From Actinoallomurus spadix (GTDB taxonomy: Bacteria; Actinomycetota; Actinomycetes; Streptosporangiales; Streptosporangiaceae), in assembly GCF_024055725.1 (NCBI RefSeq), contig NZ_JAMXMX010000009.1:62001-126000 (forward strand): DNA of 64,000 nucleotides, read 5' to 3'. The notes under the pieces were generated by a model. It was not told the origin of the DNA. It ran no database searches and saw nothing but the letters and a program-made list of their open reading frames with translations. The position numbers and the translations under genes are program-made. Of this stretch, positions 18,702 through 27,899 are shown piece by piece (position 1 is the first letter of the stretch; each line of letters opens with the position of its first letter).

Positions 18702-19641
18702 CGACGATCTGGGCGATCGCCTTCTCCAGCGCGTACGCCGGATCGGCACCACCGCCCTTGACCTGGGCGTCGGTCTCGGCCACGCCCTGCAGCGCCCGCG
18801 CGACCCCCGCCGGCTCCCATCCGCGCAGCTGCGCGCGGACCCGGTCGATCTTCCAGGGCGGCATGCCGAGCTCCTTGGCCAGCCCGGCGCCCCGCAGCCC
18901 TCGCGGCGCGCCACCGACCTTGGCGAGCGACCGTACGCCCTGCGCCAGCGCGCTGGTGATGAGGACCGGCGCGACGCCCGTCGCCAGCGCCCAGCGCAGC
19001 TGTTCCAGCGCCTCCGCGAGCCTGCCCTCCACCGCCCGGTCGGCGACGGTGAACCCACTGACCTCCGCGCGGCCCCGGTGATACCGCGCGACCGCCTCGT
19101 CGGAGATCTTCCCGCCGGTGTCGGCGACGAGCTGACTGCACGCGCTGGCCAGCTCCCGCAGATCGGTGCCGACGGCGTCGAGGAGAGTACGCGCCGCGTC
19201 CTCCCCGATGCTCCCGCCCGCCCGGCGCACCTCCGCGCGGACGAACGCGACGCGATCACCCGGCCGTGTGATCTTCTGGCAGGTGACCTTGCGGGCGCCC
19301 GCCTTGGTCAGCGCGTCGAGCAGCGCCTTGCCCTTGGCGCCGCCCGCGTGCACGACGACGAAGTCGATGTCGTCGGCCGGGTTCGCGGCGTACCGGCCGA
19401 TCTCGGCGGCCAGGTCCTTGCCACAGTCCTGGGCCGAACGCAGGACGACCACGCGCCCGCCGCCGAACAGCGACGGTGAGGTCAGCTCCGCGAGGGCGGC
19501 CGGCGCGAGCGAGGCGGGGGTCAGCTCATGGACCTCGACCTCGTCCTCACGGGCGCGGGCCGCGGCGACGACGTCGCCGATCGCCCGGTCGACGAGCAAC
19601 TCCTCGTCGCCGACGACGAGAGTGAGACGTTCGGAAGACAC
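18682..19641 (-). CDS. holA: DNA polymerase III delta subunit
   Basis: A 319-residue clamp-loader delta subunit. The N-terminal AAA-like domain lacks a Walker A motif, as in HolA: LTLVVGDEELLVDRAI (residues about 6-21), then LFGGGRVVVLRSAQD (about 57-71). Domain III holds ALEQLRWALATGVAPVLITSALAQGVRSL. In relatives the gene lies directly downstream of comEC; here an LLM oxidoreductase, a tautomerase and a DUF385 protein lie between. The C-terminal stop region is tandemly repeated. Confidence 0.92.
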   Translation of the reverse strand: MSSERLTLVVGDEELLVDRAIGDVVAAARAREDEVEVHELTPASLAPAALAELTSPSLFGGGRVVVLRSAQDCGKDLAAEIGRYAANPADDIDFVVVHAGGAKGKALLDALTKAGARKVTCQKITRPGDRVAFVRAEVRRAGGSIGEDAARTLLDAVGTDLRELASACSQLVADTGGKISDEAVARYHRGRAEVSGFTVADRAVEGRLAEALEQLRWALATGVAPVLITSALAQGVRSLAKVGGAPRGLRGAGLAKELGMPPWKIDRVRAQLRGWEPAGVARALQGVAETDAQVKGGGADPAYALEKAIAQIVAARAGR

Positions 19642-19689
19642 GCATGCAGCATGCCACGCTCCAGCGCCCGGCTCGGCCGGAAGCCCGTG

Positions 19690-20166
19690 TCAGAACCGGC
19701 CTGGGCGAAAGGCCACCGCGCGCATGTCACCGAGGTCGTCGTTCTTGGGGTCCTTCGGCAGCCCCAGCAGGCGCGCGATGGTCGACCAGGCCAGCGGATG
19801 CGCCTCCTTGTAGGCGACCAGCACGGCGCGGCGCTCCTCGTCCGGCAGGAACCGATGCTCCGGCTCCAGGAGCCGAAGATGCCCGATCCGGACCTCCAGC
19901 GCCCGCCCCGCCCGGAGGTTCTTCACCCAGTCGGCACGGTTACCCCACCCCGAGAACACGATGACCTCGCCGGCCTCGTGGTCGAGCCGTACCACCTCCA
20001 GGACGGTCTCGCGGCGCAGGCCACTGAGTCGTCCCTGATGGGCCAGGTAGAGGAAGCGTTTGCCGAGGAGGAAGCCGAGGTCCCGGTGATAGATCCAAAG
20101 GGGGGCGCGGACCACACGGCGCAGGAACCCGTGCGGTCGGGGGGCACTGGAGATTCCTCGGGGCAT
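19690..20166 (-). CDS. DUF385/nitroreductase-family deazaflavin-dependent protein
   Basis: A 158-residue split-barrel protein of the nitroreductase/quinone-reductase (Ddn-like, F420H2-dependent) family. It has LTYLAHQGRLSG-like sequence (LYLAHQGRLSGLRRETVLEV, about residues 39-58), VIVFSGWGNRADWVKNL (about 68-84) and a conserved C-terminal region with ALVYA/VLVAYKEAHP. The substrate is unknown. The ATG at 20166 is the first that gives a plausible N terminus; the open frame upstream is antisense to the LLM gene. It lies 48 bases upstream of holA and may be cotranscribed. Confidence 0.75.
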   Translation of the reverse strand: MPRGISSAPRPHGFLRRVVRAPLWIYHRDLGFLLGKRFLYLAHQGRLSGLRRETVLEVVRLDHEAGEVIVFSGWGNRADWVKNLRAGRALEVRIGHLRLLEPEHRFLPDEERRAVLVAYKEAHPLAWSTIARLLGLPKDPKNDDLGDMRAVAFRPGRF

Positions 20167-20293
20167 TGTCCAATGATGCCGGTGAACAGCGGATCCCCGC
20201 ACCTCGAGCGGCCTCGCCGACGGAGATCGACCCGCCGCCCTGTGATCCGGACCGCACCGGGAATCCCCGCTTTCCGCTTCAGGTTGTTCGAAG

Positions 20294-21289
20294 GTGCCCG
20301 AACTTCGTGAACTGCCGCTCTCCGTGCTCGACCTCGTCCCCGTGAGCTCGGATACGACGCCCGGGGCCGCGCTGCGCGCCAGCATCGACCTGGCCCGGGC
20401 CGTCGAACGCCTGGGATACCACCGGCTGTGGGTCGCCGAGCACCACAACATGCCCGGTATCGCCAGCTCCTCACCCCCCGTGCTGATCGCGCATCTGGCG
20501 GAGGCGACGTCGACCCTGCGGGTCGGCTCGGGCGGAGTGATGCTGCCCAACCACGCGCCGCTGGTCGTCGCCGAGCAGTTCGGCATGCTGGAGGCCCTGC
20601 ACCCCGGGCGGATCGACCTCGGCATCGGCCGGGCGCCCGGAACCGACCAGGCCACCGCGTACGCGCTGCGGCGGAGCGCCGACCTGAACGTCGAGGACTT
20701 CCCGCGCCACCTCGCCGAACTGCGGGCGTTCCTCGGCGGTTCGTCGCTCGGGATCCGGGCGGTCCCGGCGGCCGAGAACCCTCCGGAGGTCTGGCTGCTG
20801 GGTTCCAGCGGCTACAGCGCGCAGCTCGCGGGGGCGCTGGGTTTGCCGTTCGCGTTCGCGCACCACTTCAGCGCGCGGTTCACCGAGCCCGCCCTGGAGC
20901 TGTACCGGTCGACGTTCCAGCCGTCGGAGGTGCTGTCCCGGCCGCATGCCATGGTCACCGCGGCCGTCGTCTGCGCCGACACGGACGAGGAGGCGGAACG
21001 GCTGGCCGCGCCCATGGGCCTTTCCATGCTGCGGCTACGGTCCGGGAAGCCCGGGCTGCTTCCGACGCCGGAAGAGGCGGAGGCGTATCCGTACACGCCT
21101 CAGGAGCGGGAGGCCATCGGCACGATCACCGAGTCGCACGTCGTGGGCGGCCCGGAGACCGTACGCAAGGGGCTGCTCGACCTGATCGACCGCACGCAAC
21201 CCGACGAGCTGATGATTTCGACGAACGTCGGTGATCCCGCCGCCCGCCTGCGCTCGTACGAGCTGGTCAAGGAGGTCCTCCGCGCGTAA
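20294..21289 (+). CDS. LLM-class flavin-dependent oxidoreductase
   Basis: A 331-residue luciferase-like monooxygenase of the single-component group often annotated as alkanal monooxygenase-like. It has LSVLDLVPV at the N terminus, YHRLWVAEHHNMPGIASSSP (about residues 42-61), VGSGGVMLPNHAPLVVAEQFGMLEAL and GRIDLGIGRAPGTD (about 105-118). The E-H-H pair matches the flavin/substrate pocket of the family. The start is a GTG. Divergent from the DUF385 gene, so the two may share regulation; the physiological substrate is not evident. Confidence 0.85.
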   Translation: MPELRELPLSVLDLVPVSSDTTPGAALRASIDLARAVERLGYHRLWVAEHHNMPGIASSSPPVLIAHLAEATSTLRVGSGGVMLPNHAPLVVAEQFGMLEALHPGRIDLGIGRAPGTDQATAYALRRSADLNVEDFPRHLAELRAFLGGSSLGIRAVPAAENPPEVWLLGSSGYSAQLAGALGLPFAFAHHFSARFTEPALELYRSTFQPSEVLSRPHAMVTAAVVCADTDEEAERLAAPMGLSMLRLRSGKPGLLPTPEEAEAYPYTPQEREAIGTITESHVVGGPETVRKGLLDLIDRTQPDELMISTNVGDPAARLRSYELVKEVLRA

Positions 21290-21364
21290 CGCCGCTGAGC
21301 GTCCCATACCGGTCGCCCGGCTGTTTCAAGGGCGGCCGGCCCGCTCTCGTGGACATCGATGGCC

Positions 21365-21398
21365 TCTCAAAGTACCTTTGGCTTCAAAATCTTTGAGA
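21365..21398 (+). promoter_or_regulatory. inverted repeat upstream of the tautomerase gene
   Basis: TCTCAAAG (21365-21372) and CTTTGAGA (21391-21398) form 8-base arms 18 bases apart within an unusually A+T-rich 50 bases just before the tautomerase start. A dimeric repressor site is plausible; no regulator gene lies adjacent. Confidence 0.4.
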
Positions 21399-21421
21399 AC
21401 AAAGAGAACTTGGGGTCGACC

Positions 21422-21802
21422 ATGCCGCATCTGACCGTCCATCTTCCGGAGAACAGGCTGACGGGCCGGGAATCGGAGCTCATCTCTGCCCTGACCGCGG
21501 CGATCGTGGACGTCTACGGCGAATGGGCCCGCAAACACGTGCTCATCCGCCTGGCAGGGGCTCCCACAGGCCGCCTTGCGCGGGGCGGCGAGGCCGTGGA
21601 CACCACTGCCCTGCTGAGCCTGGGCGTTCGCGCCAGCGTCTTCGATCGCCCCGACGCCCCTGAGATCACGGCCCGTCTCGGCGCCGCCCTCACCGATGCG
21701 ATCACCCGCATCCTCGGTACGGATTTTCGCGCCGGCACCATGGTCGAACTCGTGGCGTCCCCTCAGGAACGCACCTTCGTCGGCGGCGCCCTCGCCGTGT
21801 GA
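21422..21802 (+). CDS. 4-oxalocrotonate tautomerase-like protein
   Basis: A 126-residue tautomerase-superfamily protein. With the ATG at 21422 the mature protein starts with Pro (MPHLTVHLPEN), the catalytic base of this family; an upstream ATG would bury that Pro and is rejected. At about twice the 62-residue 4-OT monomer it may be a fused-monomer type. The segment KHVLIRLAG (about 38-46) and FVGGALAV at the end fit the family. An inverted repeat lies immediately upstream, suggesting regulated expression. Confidence 0.7.
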   Translation: MPHLTVHLPENRLTGRESELISALTAAIVDVYGEWARKHVLIRLAGAPTGRLARGGEAVDTTALLSLGVRASVFDRPDAPEITARLGAALTDAITRILGTDFRAGTMVELVASPQERTFVGGALAV

Positions 21803-21928
21803 CGGCGCGTCTTCGCGGGTGCGGCCGGAGCGATGGCCGGCTGCGGGCTCCGGGCTCCGGGCTCCGGGGAGCGTCGTGCACCCGTACGAGTGGGCTGCGG
21901 TCGGCCCTGCTGCTGGGCCCCGGGCCGG

Positions 21929-24433
21929 TCAGCGAGGGCCCGCGCGCCGGGTGACCACGGCGGGGCCGTCGCCGGAGCGGATGACGGCGATGTCTCCGTC
22001 GTGGTCGGTCCGGTAGCCGCGCAGGCGCAGCCGCGCGAGCAGGGCCATCGTCGACGGGGCCGGGTGCCCGTAGTCGTTGTCCGCGCCGACCGAGGTCACC
22101 GCGATCCGCGCGTGGACGGCGGCCAGGAAGTCCGGGTCCTGGTGCGCCGAGCCGTGGTGCGGGACCTTGAGGACGTCGGCGTGTGGCGGTCCGGCGGCCA
22201 GCAGCAGCCGCTGGGCCTCCGTCTCGACGTCTCCGCCGAGGAGTGCCGTCAGCCCCGGCCACTGCGCGAACAGCACCACGCTGGCGTTGTTCACCTCGGT
22301 GCCTGGGTCGCGGGTCGACACGGGCAGGGTGCCGAGCGGGCCGAGCACGCGCAGGGTCAGCGGCCCCGCGGACCAGACGTCACCGACGCCCGCGGCGAGG
22401 ACGTGCCGCCCCGTGAGCAGGCGCCGCTCCTCCCCTTCGCTGTCTGGACTGATCAGGACGGTCCCGACGGCGCGCCCCCGCAGGACGCCGGGCACCCCGC
22501 CGACGTGGTCGGCGTGCGGGTGGGTCAGCACGAGCAGCGGCACGGACCGGACCCGGAGCGCGCGCAGGCAGCGGTCGATGAAGCGGGGGTCGGGGCCGGC
22601 GTCGACGACCACGGCACTGCCGGGCCCGGCGGCGAGGACGAGCCCGTCGCCCTGGCCGACGTCGCAGGCCACGAACCGCCAGCCGCGCGGCGGCCACCCC
22701 GGGGCGCAGGCGTGCCCGCCGATCGCCACCAGGGCCGTACCGGTGACGGCGGCCGCGGCGACGCGGCGCGCCCCCGGCCGGCGCAGCACCAGCACGCCGG
22801 CGACGAACACGGCCGTCAGCAGTGCCGCCCCGGCGGCGCCCGCCGGCCAGCCGACCGCCGCGTACGGCACGCGGGCGCCCAGCCGGGCCACTCCGGCGAT
22901 CCACCCGACGGCCAGCCCGGCCGGTACGACGATCAGCCGGGCGAGCGGCAGGGAGATCGGCGCGACGGCCGCGGCCAGCACCCCGAGGAGCGTCGCGGGC
23001 CCCACCGCGGGGGCGGCGAGAAGGTTCGCGGGCACGGCGACGAGGCTCACCTCGCCGTCGAGCAGGACGAGGAGTGGAGCGCACGCGACGTGGGCCGCCG
23101 CCGCCACCGCGAGCGGCTCGGCGAGCGCGCCGGCCAGCCGGCGGAGCGGCCGTCCCGGTGTCCGCTGCGGCAGGCAGCGGGTCAGGCCCCGTCGCCAGGG
23201 CGGTCCGAGCACGAGGATGCCGGCGGTCGCCAGCGCCGACAGCGCGAAGCCGTACGACCGGGCGAGCGCCGGGTCCAGGAGGACCAGCACGAGGACCGCC
23301 GCGCACAGCGCGGGCATCCCGCGGCGCTCCCGGCCCGTGACGACCGCGAGCAGCGCGACGGAACCCATGACGGCGGCGCGCAGGACACTCGGCGACGGAC
23401 GCGCCACCAGCACGAAGCCGAAGACCGTCAGCCCGGCGAGCACGGGCACCGCGCGGCGGCCGAGGCCGGTGAAGCGGCCGGCCATCAGCACCGCGCCGAT
23501 CAACAGGGAGAGGTTCTCGCCGCTCACCGCCATCAGGTGCGTGAGCCCCGCCGCGTCGAACGCGTCGGCGAGCTCCGGGTCGAGCAGCGACGTGTCGCCG
23601 TCCACCAGCCCGGGCAGGACGCCGCGCTGGTCGGCCGGCAGGCCGGACGCCGCCGCCCGCAGGCGGGACCGGATGACGCCCGCCCACCGCTGCGGGGCCG
23701 GCGGCCGGCCCACGAGCGCGGGCGGCCCCCGCACCAGGCCGACCGCCGCGAGCAGCTCACCGTGGCGTGGCGGGGCGAGCCGCGCGGTGAGGCGAACGCG
23801 CTGGCCCGGGAGCAGTGGTCGCCACGCGGGGTCGTCCGCGAGCAGGAGCACCGGCACGCGCACCCGCCGCCGCCCCGTCCCGGGCGCGGAGTCCACCTCT
23901 TCCACCCGCGCCGGGACGAGGACGGTGTCGCGCCGGCGCGCCGGCCCGGCCTTCAGCACGACCGGGTCTCCGGCGACCACCGCGCCGAGCCCTGCCGTGA
24001 CGCCCCGGACCGCGAGCGCTCGCACCGGCCCGGACCCGGCCGCCGTGAGCCGGAACCCGACACCGGCGGCCGAGGCCGCGACGCACACCAGCGCGCCCGC
24101 GGCCACGCGCGACGGCACCGGCAGCCGCTCCCGTGCCGCGCCGGCCGCCAGGAGCACCGCCCCGGTCGCCGACACGACGGCGGTCACGTAGGCGGCCTCC
24201 GGCCCCAGACCGAGGAGCACCAGCGCGGACAGCCAAGCGCCCACCGCCGGTGGCCCCAGCCGCAGGTCGTACCCGCCGCCCGGAGGCCCATCGACGGGAC
24301 CGTCACCGGGCGCTTCGTCCGTCGTGCCGCCGTCCACGCTCACTCGGTCACCCGGCGCCTCATCCGTCATGCCGGCGTCCGCGCTCACCCGGTCAGCCGG
24401 CGCCTCATCCGCCGTGCTCGCGTCCGCGCTCAC
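21929..24433 (-). CDS. comEC: DNA uptake channel protein ComEC/Rec2
   Basis: An 834-residue polytopic protein that forms the DNA-translocation channel of natural transformation. An N-terminal repeat region (residues 1-46) is followed by two or three helices, an OB-like extracellular region, the competence domain of about seven helices (roughly 270-560), and a C-terminal MBL-fold nuclease-like domain with THPHADH. The GTG start overlaps the comEA stop as GTGA. Residues 2-46 are three 15-residue repeats produced by a duplication of the comEA/comEC junction, an odd extension. Whether this organism is transformable is not known. Confidence 0.92.
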   Translation of the reverse strand: MSADASTADEAPADRVSADAGMTDEAPGDRVSVDGGTTDEAPGDGPVDGPPGGGYDLRLGPPAVGAWLSALVLLGLGPEAAYVTAVVSATGAVLLAAGAARERLPVPSRVAAGALVCVAASAAGVGFRLTAAGSGPVRALAVRGVTAGLGAVVAGDPVVLKAGPARRRDTVLVPARVEEVDSAPGTGRRRVRVPVLLLADDPAWRPLLPGQRVRLTARLAPPRHGELLAAVGLVRGPPALVGRPPAPQRWAGVIRSRLRAAASGLPADQRGVLPGLVDGDTSLLDPELADAFDAAGLTHLMAVSGENLSLLIGAVLMAGRFTGLGRRAVPVLAGLTVFGFVLVARPSPSVLRAAVMGSVALLAVVTGRERRGMPALCAAVLVLVLLDPALARSYGFALSALATAGILVLGPPWRRGLTRCLPQRTPGRPLRRLAGALAEPLAVAAAAHVACAPLLVLLDGEVSLVAVPANLLAAPAVGPATLLGVLAAAVAPISLPLARLIVVPAGLAVGWIAGVARLGARVPYAAVGWPAGAAGAALLTAVFVAGVLVLRRPGARRVAAAAVTGTALVAIGGHACAPGWPPRGWRFVACDVGQGDGLVLAAGPGSAVVVDAGPDPRFIDRCLRALRVRSVPLLVLTHPHADHVGGVPGVLRGRAVGTVLISPDSEGEERRLLTGRHVLAAGVGDVWSAGPLTLRVLGPLGTLPVSTRDPGTEVNNASVVLFAQWPGLTALLGGDVETEAQRLLLAAGPPHADVLKVPHHGSAHQDPDFLAAVHARIAVTSVGADNDYGHPAPSTMALLARLRLRGYRTDHDGDIAVIRSGDGPAVVTRRAGPR

Positions 24434-24441
24434 ACGGTCAC
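24297..24441 (-). repeat. three 45-bp repeats across the comEA/comEC junction
   Basis: Three diverged 45-base copies read through the end of comEA and the start of comEC. Each carries a GTGA(G/C)CG core equivalent to the comEA stop/comEC start overlap. In comEC they encode three 15-residue units of the type S-x-D-x-x-x-x-D-E-A-P-x-D-x-x. Confidence 0.75.
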
Positions 24442-25221
24442 CAGGTTCTTGAGGTCACCGAACTTGGCGGCGCCGATGCCGGAGACCTGCCGCAGCTCTT
24501 CGACGGACCGGAAGGCGCCGTGCCGGGTGCGGTAGTCGACGATGCGCTGGGCCAGCACCGGGCCGACGCCCGGCAGCCGATCGAGCTGGGCGGCGTCGGC
24601 GGTGTTCAGGTCGAGCGGCGCGGCCCCGGGTGCCGTGGCGCCCGGTGTCGCGCCCGGAGCGAGGGCGGGCGCGGGCGTCGCGTCGACCCCCACGAGGATC
24701 TGCTCACCGTCCACCACCCGCCGCGCCAGGTTGAGGGCGCCGGTCCGGGCCCCGGGCCGGACTCCCCCGGCCGCCTTGATCGCGTCGATGACCCGTGCCC
24801 CGGCCGGCAGGCTCACCACGCCGGGACGCCGCACCTTCCCGCCGACGTCGACCAGCACCGCAGATGCGGACCCGGTCGGCGGGGCCGGGACCGCGGGCGG
24901 GCCGGGCGCGGGCGAGGACGCGCCCGCGGGAGCGGCCCGGTGCGCCGCGGGGCTCACGGCCGCCGCGGGCGCGGGCTGCGCCTCCGGGCGTGACCACCAC
25001 AGGAGGACGCCCGCCAGGAGTGCCGCCAGAACACCGACGGTCGCCAGCACGCGAAGGCCGGGAACGCGAGGATCGAGCCGTATCTGCCCGCCCGGGTCTT
25101 GGGGCGAGGAACGTAACGCCGCCCCCGGCGGCCGAGGGCCCAAGTCGTCGGGCCCGAACGGCCGCGGTGGCCGGAACACGTCGCGGAGCCGGTCGAAGGC
25201 GGCGGAATCAGAGCTGGGCAT
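24430..25221 (-). CDS. comEA: competence DNA receptor ComEA
   Basis: A 263-residue membrane-anchored DNA receptor. It has one transmembrane helix at about residues 58-76 ([19 protein letters not shown]), a Pro/Ala linker, an SLBB domain (about 118-170, [20 protein letters not shown]) and a C-terminal helix-hairpin-helix pair (about 198-263, [20 protein letters not shown]). The SLBB-HhH layout is the actinobacterial/Gram-positive ComEA type. The ATG at 25221 precedes the cytoplasmic tail. Translation is coupled to comEC. Confidence 0.92.
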   Translation of the reverse strand: MPSSDSAAFDRLRDVFRPPRPFGPDDLGPRPPGAALRSSPQDPGGQIRLDPRVPGLRVLATVGVLAALLAGVLLWWSRPEAQPAPAAAVSPAAHRAAPAGASSPAPGPPAVPAPPTGSASAVLVDVGGKVRRPGVVSLPAGARVIDAIKAAGGVRPGARTGALNLARRVVDGEQILVGVDATPAPALAPGATPGATAPGAAPLDLNTADAAQLDRLPGVGPVLAQRIVDYRTRHGAFRSVEELRQVSGIGAAKFGDLKNLVTV

Positions 25222-25282
25222 GCCGCCGACGCTAACCGGCCGTTCACCGTCCGCGATGACGCCGGCGCGGATTGTGGATAAC

Positions 25283-26134
25283 TCACGGCTCCCGGCGGGA
25301 TACGGCGACGCCGAGCATCCCGGGCCCGACGTGCGCGCCGACGACCGGCCCGACCTCTCCGACGTACAGGTCGTGCAGGCCCGGGACCCGTTCGCGCAGG
25401 TGGCCCGCCAGCGCGGCGGCCCGTACGGGAGCGGCCAGGTGCTGAACGGCGATGTCCACGGCCCGGTCACCGGCCAGCTCGACGGCCAGTTCCTCCAACC
25501 TGGCCAGCGCGCGGGAGGTCGTGCGGACCTTCTCCAGCGGCGCGATGCGGCCGTCGGCGATGCGCAGCAACGGTTTGATCATCAGGGCCGACCCCAGCAG
25601 CGTCGCCGCCGCGCCGATCCGGCCGCCCCTGCGCAGGTGTTCCAGCGTGTCGACGTAGAAGAGGGAGCGGGTCGCGCGGATGCGCCGGACCGCGGCATCG
25701 GCCACGGCGTCGAGATCGCCGCCGCCCGCCGCCGTACGGGCCGCGGCGAGCACCGAGAATCCGAGTGCCATCCCGAGGGAACGGCTGTCCACGACACGAA
25801 CCGGGATGGGCGCCTCTTTCGCGGCGAGCCGGGCCGACTCGACGGTCCCCGACATCTCCGCGGACAGATGGACCGACACCACTCCGATGGCCCCCGCCTC
25901 GGCCGCGTGCCGGTACGCGGCGGCGAAGCTCCCCGGCGATGGGCGGGACGTCGTGACCGGGCGCCAGTCGCGGAACCCTTCACCTGCTTCGGCCGCCGTA
26001 CGCTCCCGGCCCTCCTCGAACGTCTCCCCGCCGACCCCGACCTGCAGCGGCACCACCGTGACGCCGTGCGCCGAGACGAGTTCGTCCGGCAGGTAGGCGG
26101 TGGAATCAGTGACGACCGCGACGGGTGCTGTCAT
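25283..26134 (-). CDS. DegV family fatty-acid-binding protein
   Basis: A 283-residue protein of the DegV/FakB family, which bind a fatty acid and present it to a kinase in some bacteria. Typical features are [12 protein letters not shown] (residues 5-16), [16 protein letters not shown] (about 62-77), [20 protein letters not shown] (about 85-104) and [13 protein letters not shown]. The TSxPSP and SGT motifs hold the lipid carboxylate. It lies 61 bases upstream of comEA on the same strand, its usual place in actinobacteria. Confidence 0.92.
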   Translation of the reverse strand: MTAPVAVVTDSTAYLPDELVSAHGVTVVPLQVGVGGETFEEGRERTAAEAGEGFRDWRPVTTSRPSPGSFAAAYRHAAEAGAIGVVSVHLSAEMSGTVESARLAAKEAPIPVRVVDSRSLGMALGFSVLAAARTAAGGGDLDAVADAAVRRIRATRSLFYVDTLEHLRRGGRIGAAATLLGSALMIKPLLRIADGRIAPLEKVRTTSRALARLEELAVELAGDRAVDIAVQHLAAPVRAAALAGHLRERVPGLHDLYVGEVGPVVGAHVGPGMLGVAVSRREP

Positions 26135-26218
26135 ACCGGGAGTTTAGGTCGACATGTCCCATCAACCTCGTAACCCGGCCGCGACGCGGCAAGCGTACGG
26201 CGCGTCCCGCCGGCGGAC

Positions 26219-27430
26219 TCAGGCCTGCACGGGGACGCCGCCGCGCCAGACGCGGAGTGCGCGGAGCCCGAACGCCCAGGCGAACGCGCCCTCGTGGTCG
26301 GCGTCCCACAGGACCATGTCGGCGTACATCCCCGGGACGAGCGCGCCGCGGTCGGACACGCGGAGGGCGGCCGCGCCGCCGAGCGTGGCCGCGCGGAGCG
26401 CCTCGTTCACGCTGAGGCCGAACATCGCGACCGCCAGCCCGATCACCAGCGGCATCGAGGTGATGCCGCACTGGCCGGGGTTGTGGTCGGTGCCGAGCGC
26501 CAGCGTGACGCCGCGGTCGAGCATGGCCCGGACCGGCGGGGTGCGGCCGTTGTGCAGGGCGCTGCCGGGGCAGACCGTCGCGGCGACGCCGCCGTGGTGC
26601 AGCGCCTTGATGTCGTCGTCGTTGGCCTCGGTGAGCAGGTCCGCGGAGGCGCAGCCGACCTCCGCCGCGACCTGGGCGGCACCGACCCGCTCGTTGGCGC
26701 AGGCGTGCAGCCGGGCCTTCAGGCCGACGCGCTGGCCGGTCATGAGCAGGACGCGGGCCTCGTCGGGCGTGAAGTGGCCCTCGTCGCAGTAGACGTCGAT
26801 GCTGTCGGCGCCCGCGGCGGCGGCGTCACCGGCCCACAGCCGGACCGCCTCGATGTAGTCGCGGCGGCGGCCGAAGTACTCCGGCGGCAGCATGTGCGCG
26901 GCGAGGAATGTCGCGTGGATGCGCGGCATCGAGGGCTCTTCCTCGAGCGAGCGCAGCATCCGGACGTCGGCCAGCTCGCCGTCGCGGGTCAGGTGGTACC
27001 CGGTCTTCGCCTCGACCGTCGTCGTGCCGGCGCAGATCCACTGCCGGAGGCGCTCACGGACGTTGTTGCACAGGGTCCAGGGGTCGGTGCCGCGGGTCAC
27101 GGTGACGGTGGAGGCCACGCCACCGCCCGCGGCGACGATCTCGTTGTTGGTCGACCCGCTCGTGCGCATGGCCAACTCGGCCCAGCGGTTGCCGGCGTAC
27201 ACCGGATGGGAGTGGGCGTCGATCAGGCCCGGGGTGACGAGGCCGCCACCGAGGTTCTCGACGTGGTCGACATCGACGATGTCGTCGATGACACCGGGGA
27301 CGCTCTGCGGAAGGTCCGAGGCGGGACCGGCCCATACGATCCGGTCATCGTGCACGAGAATGGCGGCGTTGCTGCACACGTCGGTGCCGGTCCACAGCCG
27401 GCCGATGTTCGTCAGCAAACGCACGGTCAT
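26219..27430 (-). CDS. hutI: imidazolonepropionase
   Basis: A 403-residue amidohydrolase that opens 4-imidazolone-5-propionate to N-formimino-L-glutamate, the third step of histidine catabolism. The metal-binding HSH is at residues 73-75 (DAHSHPVYAGNR). Later elements include the YHL segment (KTGYHLTRDGE), DVYCDEGHFTPDEA and LGTDHNPGQCG near the C terminus. No hutH or hutU lies in the window, so the pathway is split, or those genes lie elsewhere. Confidence 0.92.
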   Translation of the reverse strand: MTVRLLTNIGRLWTGTDVCSNAAILVHDDRIVWAGPASDLPQSVPGVIDDIVDVDHVENLGGGLVTPGLIDAHSHPVYAGNRWAELAMRTSGSTNNEIVAAGGGVASTVTVTRGTDPWTLCNNVRERLRQWICAGTTTVEAKTGYHLTRDGELADVRMLRSLEEEPSMPRIHATFLAAHMLPPEYFGRRRDYIEAVRLWAGDAAAAGADSIDVYCDEGHFTPDEARVLLMTGQRVGLKARLHACANERVGAAQVAAEVGCASADLLTEANDDDIKALHHGGVAATVCPGSALHNGRTPPVRAMLDRGVTLALGTDHNPGQCGITSMPLVIGLAVAMFGLSVNEALRAATLGGAAALRVSDRGALVPGMYADMVLWDADHEGAFAWAFGLRALRVWRGGVPVQA

Positions 27431-27899
27431 CGCGTCACCGCCCCGTTCTGCGGTCGCGCGCCGGTGAAGGGTGTCCGGACGCCATGCAGCGGGTCACCTG
27501 CTCTCGCTCGATTACGCCGGCGGCACTGCCGGCGGACCCAAGTCGGAATTAGGGGTGATCAGCCGACCACCTGGAGCACTGAGCCCGGGAATATCGGTTT
27601 CGTCACCGTAGTGCACGTAAGGCCACGCTGTACAGCCTCACGCGACATACCGCTCCTAAACCGCCCCAGCGGCCGACTGCTACAGGTGCATAGACGATAC
27701 CGCACCTCGGACCCCCGCCATGCCGAACAACGGAATGCCCCATCTTCGGCGCAGTGCGGGGACATGTCCGGCCACGCCCGGAGAGCAATAGCGCAATTCG
27801 GGTTCGGCCGTGCCGTACGAAAGAAAAACACCAGGTCACGGCATATGACGAACGGCGGGATCCGGAATGCGGACCCCGCCGTTCGGCCGGTTCGTTCGA
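27431..27899. other. gene-free stretch upstream of hutI
   Basis: About 470 bases without a convincing gene. The hflX terminator hairpin occupies 27851-27885. The middle part (about 27590-27850) is visibly poorer in G+C than its surroundings and may hold the hutI promoter, or be the remnant of a lost gene. A 7-base-pair hairpin lies at 27515-27534. The short open frames present (for example minus 27559-27831) show no family features. Confidence 0.5.
27851..27885 (-). terminator. hflX terminator
   Basis: A 10-base-pair stem (27851-27860 with 27876-27885) with an extra inner TCCG/CGGA pairing, beginning 15 bases after the hflX stop codon. No T-run. Confidence 0.8.

Noticed and set aside
27559-27831. 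90-codon minus-strand frame upstream of hutI
   Set aside because: No start signal, no family resemblance and unlike codon use; treated as part of the gene-free stretch.
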